Source: Coriobacteriales bacterium | Lineage (GTDB): Bacteria > Actinomycetota > Coriobacteriia > Coriobacteriales > UBA8131 | Assembly: GCA_031276475.1 (NCBI GenBank) | Contig: JAISMZ010000127.1 | Coordinates: forward strand, 1-9,217 | Length of the DNA: 9,217 bases | Direction of reading: 5' to 3' | Shown: in pieces, positions 7,228 through 9,217 of the stretch | How positions within the stretch are numbered: the stretch's first letter is position 1 | Layout of the letters: every line of letters begins with the position of its first letter | The notes under the pieces: generated by a model | The model's input: only the letters and a program-made list of their open reading frames with translations | What the model was told of the DNA's origin: nothing | The model's database searches: none | Position numbers and translations under genes: made by a program

Positions 7228-8109
7228 TCAGCGTTGCTGGTAATGAGTGAGGAATTCCATAATCACCGGCACCAGGGGATTGGTGTTGCCCGCATGGTAT
7301 GCGATACTGTATTCGTAATAGAAGTTTTCGTCTGCTATTGGGATGTAGGAGATCCCCAAACTGGCCTGCTTGCTAACATCCAGGCCGGAGATGTGCACTC
7401 CATTGTTTTTGCGTATCGCCCCAGGAACAGATTCGATGTTGTGGGTCATGGCGGTGCGCTTGAAGGCGAAGTTGCATCTTGCCAAAGAATTGCGGGTAAC
7501 AGCATTGGAGAAGCTCTCATCCTCAAGCTCTACCAGCAGCTCATCAACCAAGTCGCTGAGGGACAGGCAGGGCCTGCCTGCCAGACGGTGCTCTGTGGAG
7601 AGCAGGGCGATGTACTTTGAGCGGTACATCGGCACAAAGATTATCGCTTCGTCCCCGGTAAAGGGGCCGGGCAGAAAACCAAGGTCGACGCGATGCTGCA
7701 AAAGATCGTCATAGAGCCCCTGAGGCTGGCTGGTCGCGATCTTTATTGACACGTCGGGATATTCGCTTTCAAACCGCGAAAGCATATCAGCAAATCTGAC
7801 GTCATAGGAGTAGTAGGGCACGCTGATCTTGAGTGTTCCGCTGATTTTTCCCTGGACGCTTTTGGAATACTCCAGCAGACTGTCAGCGATTGCTACGATC
7901 TGCTCAAATGATTGCCTGCAAACAATCCCCTGCTCTGTGAGCCTGATCTGCCTTGCACTGCGATCTAGCAACTGCAGGCCCAACTCCGCCTCAAGCACAG
8001 CTAAATGCCTGCTGATGCTGGAAACGGACACAAAAAGCCTGTCGGCGGCAACCGCAAAGTTGTCGGCTTCAGACAAGATCAAGAACTCCCTGAGATATTC
8101 TATCCGCAT
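7228..8109 (-). CDS. LysR-type transcriptional regulator
   Basis: The 293-residue protein is of normal family length. Residues 1-60 form the winged helix-turn-helix: an N-terminal LREFLILSEADNF, then AADRLFVSVSSISRHLAVLEAELG as the helix-turn-helix, then LLDRSARQIRLTEQG as the wing. Residues about 91-293 form the periplasmic-binding-protein-like effector domain, starting SGTLKISVPYYS. Such proteins usually bind as tetramers to a dyad upstream of their target and respond to a small pathway ligand. The gene reads in the same direction as the molybdoenzyme genes and ends 150 bases before them, with a perfect inverted repeat in the gap, so a role in controlling them is likely but inferred. The ribosome binding site is weak (AGGAAA, 13 bases before the ATG). 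The effector cannot be told from the sequence. Confidence 0.93.
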   Translation of the reverse strand: MRIEYLREFLILSEADNFAVAADRLFVSVSSISRHLAVLEAELGLQLLDRSARQIRLTEQGIVCRQSFEQIVAIADSLLEYSKSVQGKISGTLKISVPYYSYDVRFADMLSRFESEYPDVSIKIATSQPQGLYDDLLQHRVDLGFLPGPFTGDEAIIFVPMYRSKYIALLSTEHRLAGRPCLSLSDLVDELLVELEDESFSNAVTRNSLARCNFAFKRTAMTHNIESVPGAIRKNNGVHISGLDVSKQASLGISYIPIADENFYYEYSIAYHAGNTNPLVPVIMEFLTHYQQR

Positions 8110-8217
8110 GGTGTCTCACTCGTTTCCTGGCGTGAACTTTTTGTGTGTTTTTGTCACCGTCTGACCGGTAGCTGGCGGGATCATCCTTTCAACCCAGAAA
8201 AGCTTTGCAGTAGGCCA

Positions 8218-8226
8218 ATTGTAGCA
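8218..8226 (-). promoter_or_regulatory. Extended -10 promoter for the LysR gene
   Basis: On the minus strand, TGC is followed by TACAAT (8223-8218), an extended -10 of the same type as the one before purB. No good -35 is seen. The leader would be about 100 bases. Confidence 0.35.
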
Positions 8227-8275
8227 GGTAATTGCAGTCTGGGATGTGTGGGGGTAGAAGCTGGCAAAAGTTTAT

Positions 8276-8312
8276 TGCGACTATTTTACTTTTTAATACT
8301 AAAATAGTCGCA
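8276..8312. repeat. 13-bp perfect inverted repeat with 11-base centre
   Basis: TGCGACTATTTTA (8276-8288) and its exact complement TAAAATAGTCGCA (8300-8312) flank an 11-base A/T-rich centre. No gene ends here on either strand, so terminator function is not required. The dyad lies upstream of both the LysR promoter and the antitoxin promoter. Operator, recombination site or the end of a transferred segment are all possible. Confidence 0.7.
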
Positions 8313-8314
8313 GC

Positions 8315-8355
8315 TTGACGCGCTGTGACGCGGGTGTGACGCGGGTGTGACACCC
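8315..8355. repeat. 11-bp direct repeats (TGTGACGCGGG), iteron-like
   Basis: Two exact copies of TGTGACGCGGG (8324-8334 and 8335-8345) are flanked by partial copies TTGACGCGC (8315-8323) and TGTGACACCC (8346-8355), so the spacing is close to one helical turn. The last copy also creates the palindrome GGGTGT-G-ACACCC (8343-8355). They directly follow the 13-bp inverted repeat. In-phase spacing suggests a multi-copy protein-binding site. Confidence 0.65.
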
Positions 8356-8400
8356 TTCGTCGATATCTTGACAGGAAACCCTCCCCAGCCAATCCTCACC

Positions 8401-8428
8401 TTGCAGCACGAGCAGTAACGGATATAAT
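8401..8428 (+). promoter_or_regulatory. Sigma70-type promoter for the antitoxin remnant
   Basis: TTGCAG (8401-8406) and a perfect TATAAT (8423-8428) are separated by 16 bases. The transcript would start near 8435, about 44 bases before the ATG at 8479. The remnant genes may therefore still be transcribed. Confidence 0.55.
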
Positions 8429-8478
8429 GTAATTAATGAATCTAACGAGAATTGCGTACGGATGCCGAGGTGGTATAT

Positions 8479-8640
8479 ATGGAACTCGCCAAGCTTACAA
8501 TGGCCAACTCCACCATGCTCGTGCTTAAGGAGGCTCAAAACGCCTGCGCTGGTATTGCTCAAAGCATGGGTCTTGATAACGAGGACGACGTCGTAGCGCT
8601 GGTCAAAGCACACCGCAGAACCAAAAAAGCGCAAAAATAG
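8479..8640 (+). CDS. AbrB/MazE-type antitoxin with internal deletion of the DNA-binding core
   Basis: The 53-residue product opens MELAKLT, the usual first strand of AbrB/SpoVT-type antitoxins. It then passes straight to MANSTMLVLKEAQNA and ends GLDNEDDVVALVKAHRR plus a lysine-rich tail. The expected middle, a TKGQITIP-like loop and the rest of the swapped hairpin of roughly 35-40 residues, is missing. The tail aligns with the C-terminus of the intact antitoxin at 8822 (GLVDEGDVVALTKRFRR). In AbrB-PIN pairs this C-terminal part is generally what contacts the toxin. The ATG at 8479 has GAGGTG 6 bases upstream; an in-frame TTG at 8452 is less likely. The stop is 2 bases before the PIN remnant, the spacing of an operon pair. 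It may be a pseudogene, or a tail-only toxin inhibitor that cannot bind DNA. Confidence 0.6.
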   Translation: MELAKLTMANSTMLVLKEAQNACAGIAQSMGLDNEDDVVALVKAHRRTKKAQK

Positions 8641-8642
8641 CC

Positions 8643-8774
8643 ATGCGCGTCATGCTTGATACCAACATATTGACAAATGGGACGGTACGATTTTGTCATC
8701 CAACATCAACATTTGCAGAAGATATAGTTGTTGCCAGAATACTTTTCATCCTTTGCCCGTTGCTGTATAATTGA
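8643..8774 (+). pseudogene. PIN-domain toxin remnant, 43 codons
   Basis: The frame starts MRVMLDTNIL, the first strand of PIN-domain (VapC-type) ribonucleases with the first metal-binding aspartate at residue 5. Intact relatives are roughly 130-150 residues, with three or four acidic active-site residues. Here the family resemblance ends after about ten residues and the frame stops at TGA 8772-8774. The start lies 2 bases after the upstream antitoxin stop, as in intact pairs. The final codons overlap the -10 of the next gene. It cannot be an active nuclease. Confidence 0.6.
8743..8771 (+). promoter_or_regulatory. Promoter for the intact AbrB antitoxin
   Basis: TTTTCA (8743-8748) and a perfect TATAAT (8766-8771) are separated by 17 bases. 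The expected transcript start is near 8778, about 44 bases before the ATG at 8822. The promoter lies within the end of the PIN remnant. Confidence 0.55.
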
Positions 8775-8821
8775 CGTAGGGCAAATCGGAAATGCCCTGC
8801 AAGCTAACGGAGGTTGCAGAG

Positions 8822-9100
8822 ATGATCGTTGAAAACGCCAAAGTTATGACCAAAGGCCAAATAACGCTCCCGTCCGATATCCGCAAAGTCTTGGGGCTTA
8901 CCCCAGGGGACAGGGTCACGCTGGTCTGCGAAGGCAATAAGGTCGTACTGATGAATGAAAGTGACTACGCAGAGGAAAACCCAGCCATCAGGGCTATGCG
9001 CGAGTTCCAAGATGCGATGCAGGGCGAATTCGAGAAAGCAGGGCTCGTTGACGAGGGCGATGTCGTGGCCTTGACAAAACGGTTCCGACGGGAGATATAG
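8822..9100 (+). CDS. AbrB/SpoVT-type antitoxin
   Basis: The 92-residue protein has a complete swapped-hairpin AbrB domain at about residues 3-45: VMTKGQITLPSDIRKVLGL followed by PGDRVTLVCEGNKVVLMNE. A helical C-terminal tail (about 50-92) ends GLVDEGDVVALTKRFRREI. Antitoxins of this type repress their own operon through the N-terminal domain and neutralise a PIN-domain ribonuclease through the tail. GGAGG lies 8 bases before ATG 8822; an upstream in-frame ATG at 8792 has no such site. No PIN gene follows in the remaining 117 bases, unlike the remnant pair just upstream, so this is an orphan unless its toxin is elsewhere. It could also work as a stand-alone regulator. Confidence 0.88.
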   Translation: MIVENAKVMTKGQITLPSDIRKVLGLTPGDRVTLVCEGNKVVLMNESDYAEENPAIRAMREFQDAMQGEFEKAGLVDEGDVVALTKRFRREI

Positions 9101-9102
9101 TT

Positions 9103-9117
9103 CCCCCTGCGCGGGGG
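9103..9117 (+). terminator. C5/G5 hairpin after the antitoxin, weak terminator candidate
   Basis: CCCCC (9103-9107) pairs with GGGGG (9113-9117) across a 5-base loop, two bases after the antitoxin stop. No T-run follows on the plus strand, so termination is uncertain. The C5 could also pair with the downstream poly-G tract. Confidence 0.3.
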
Positions 9118-9128
9118 ACAAGGGGCGT

Positions 9129-9147
9129 GGGGGGGGGGGGGGGGGGG
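9129..9147 (+). repeat. Homopolymer of 19 G
   Basis: Nineteen consecutive G occupy 9129-9147, preceded by G5 at 9113-9117 and G4 at 9122-9125. The run ends one base before a GGAG ribosome binding site. Long G runs change length by slipped-strand mispairing and are classic phase-variation tracts; they are also prone to sequencing error. The G-rich strand could form a quadruplex. Confidence 0.9.
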
Positions 9148-9160
9148 CGGAGAGAGCCAC

Positions 9161-9217
9161 ATGTGCATTACGTATCTTTCGGCACAGGGCTGTGTGGGAA
9201 GCGTAGGGTATGATCGG
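9161..9217 (+). CDS. Possible start of an unrecognised gene (runs off right edge)
   Basis: An ATG at 9161 has GGAG (9149-9152) with an 8-base spacer, and the frame is open for 19 codons to the window end, starting MCITYLSAQGCVGSV. There is too little to assign a family. It does not begin like a PIN toxin (no hydrophobic strand followed by DTN). The poly-G tract directly before the ribosome binding site suggests that its expression, if real, could vary between cells. Confidence 0.3.
   Translation, partial: MCITYLSAQGCVGSVGYDR

Larger units (their letters stand above)
8110..8478. other. Divergent intergenic region between LysR and the toxin-antitoxin patch
   Basis: This 369-base stretch has no convincing gene. 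It holds an extended -10 for LysR, a 13-bp perfect inverted repeat, 11-bp direct repeats and a promoter for the plus-strand antitoxin remnant, each listed separately. It contains both A/T-rich and G/C-rich patches, consistent with a junction between differently derived segments. Confidence 0.6.

Noticed and set aside
8324..8355. The 11-bp repeats as a CRISPR array.
   Set aside because: The units are too short and contiguous, with no spacers.
8368..8396. Perfect TTGACA at 8368-8373 as a plus-strand promoter.
   Set aside because: The hexamer 17 bases downstream is AATCCT, a poor -10; TTGCAG-N16-TATAAT at 8401-8428 is better and closer to the gene.
8452..8478. TTG start at 8452 for the deleted antitoxin, adding nine residues.
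   Set aside because: ATG 8479 has a GAGGTG site at 6 bases and matches the usual MELAK start of the family.
8792..8821. Earlier in-frame ATG at 8792 for the intact antitoxin.
   Set aside because: It has no ribosome binding site, and GGAGG with an 8-base spacer marks ATG 8822, where the AbrB domain begins.

Overview
The window reads like accessory DNA of a gut-type anaerobic actinobacterium. Coriobacteriia, perhaps Eggerthellaceae, is my best guess, resting on the OxlT-like MFS start, the cytoplasmic molybdopterin enzyme for aromatics, and the AbrB/PIN modules. This is inference from gene content, not a phylogeny. Most genes lie on the minus strand.

Right to left, the minus strand carries: a LysR-type regulator (8109-7228); a molybdopterin enzyme large subunit (7077-4471) and its three-cluster [4Fe-4S] partner (4467-3661), which together closely resemble pyrogallol-phloroglucinol transhydroxylase; a LigM/GcvT-type protein resembling tetrahydrofolate-dependent aryl O-demethylases (3569-2133); purB, adenylosuccinate lyase (1901-537); and the first 31 codons of an MFS transporter that runs off the left edge (93-1). 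The LysR gene is co-directional with the enzyme genes. A perfect inverted repeat lies in the gap between them. The simplest reading is a regulated catabolic unit for methoxylated or hydroxylated aromatics: demethylation of an aryl methyl ether, then hydroxyl transfer or removal on the ring. The substrate cannot be read from the sequence. Both enzymes differ from characterised relatives at residues expected in the active site. purB looks like an ordinary housekeeping gene with its own promoter.

On the left, a 44-codon plus-strand ORF with a near-perfect Shine-Dalgarno (282-416) lies between the MFS gene and purB, convergent with purB. I do not recognise it.

To the right of LysR, a 369-bp divergent intergenic region (8110-8478) contains a 13-bp perfect inverted repeat and 11-bp direct repeats. 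Beyond it is a decayed toxin-antitoxin patch on the plus strand: an AbrB-type antitoxin that has lost its DNA-binding core (8479-8640), a PIN toxin cut to 43 residues (8643-8774), and an intact AbrB antitoxin (8822-9100) with no toxin directly after it. The last 120 bases hold a hairpin and a run of 19 G immediately before the ribosome binding site of a possible new gene at 9161, which suggests phase variation or a sequencing artefact.
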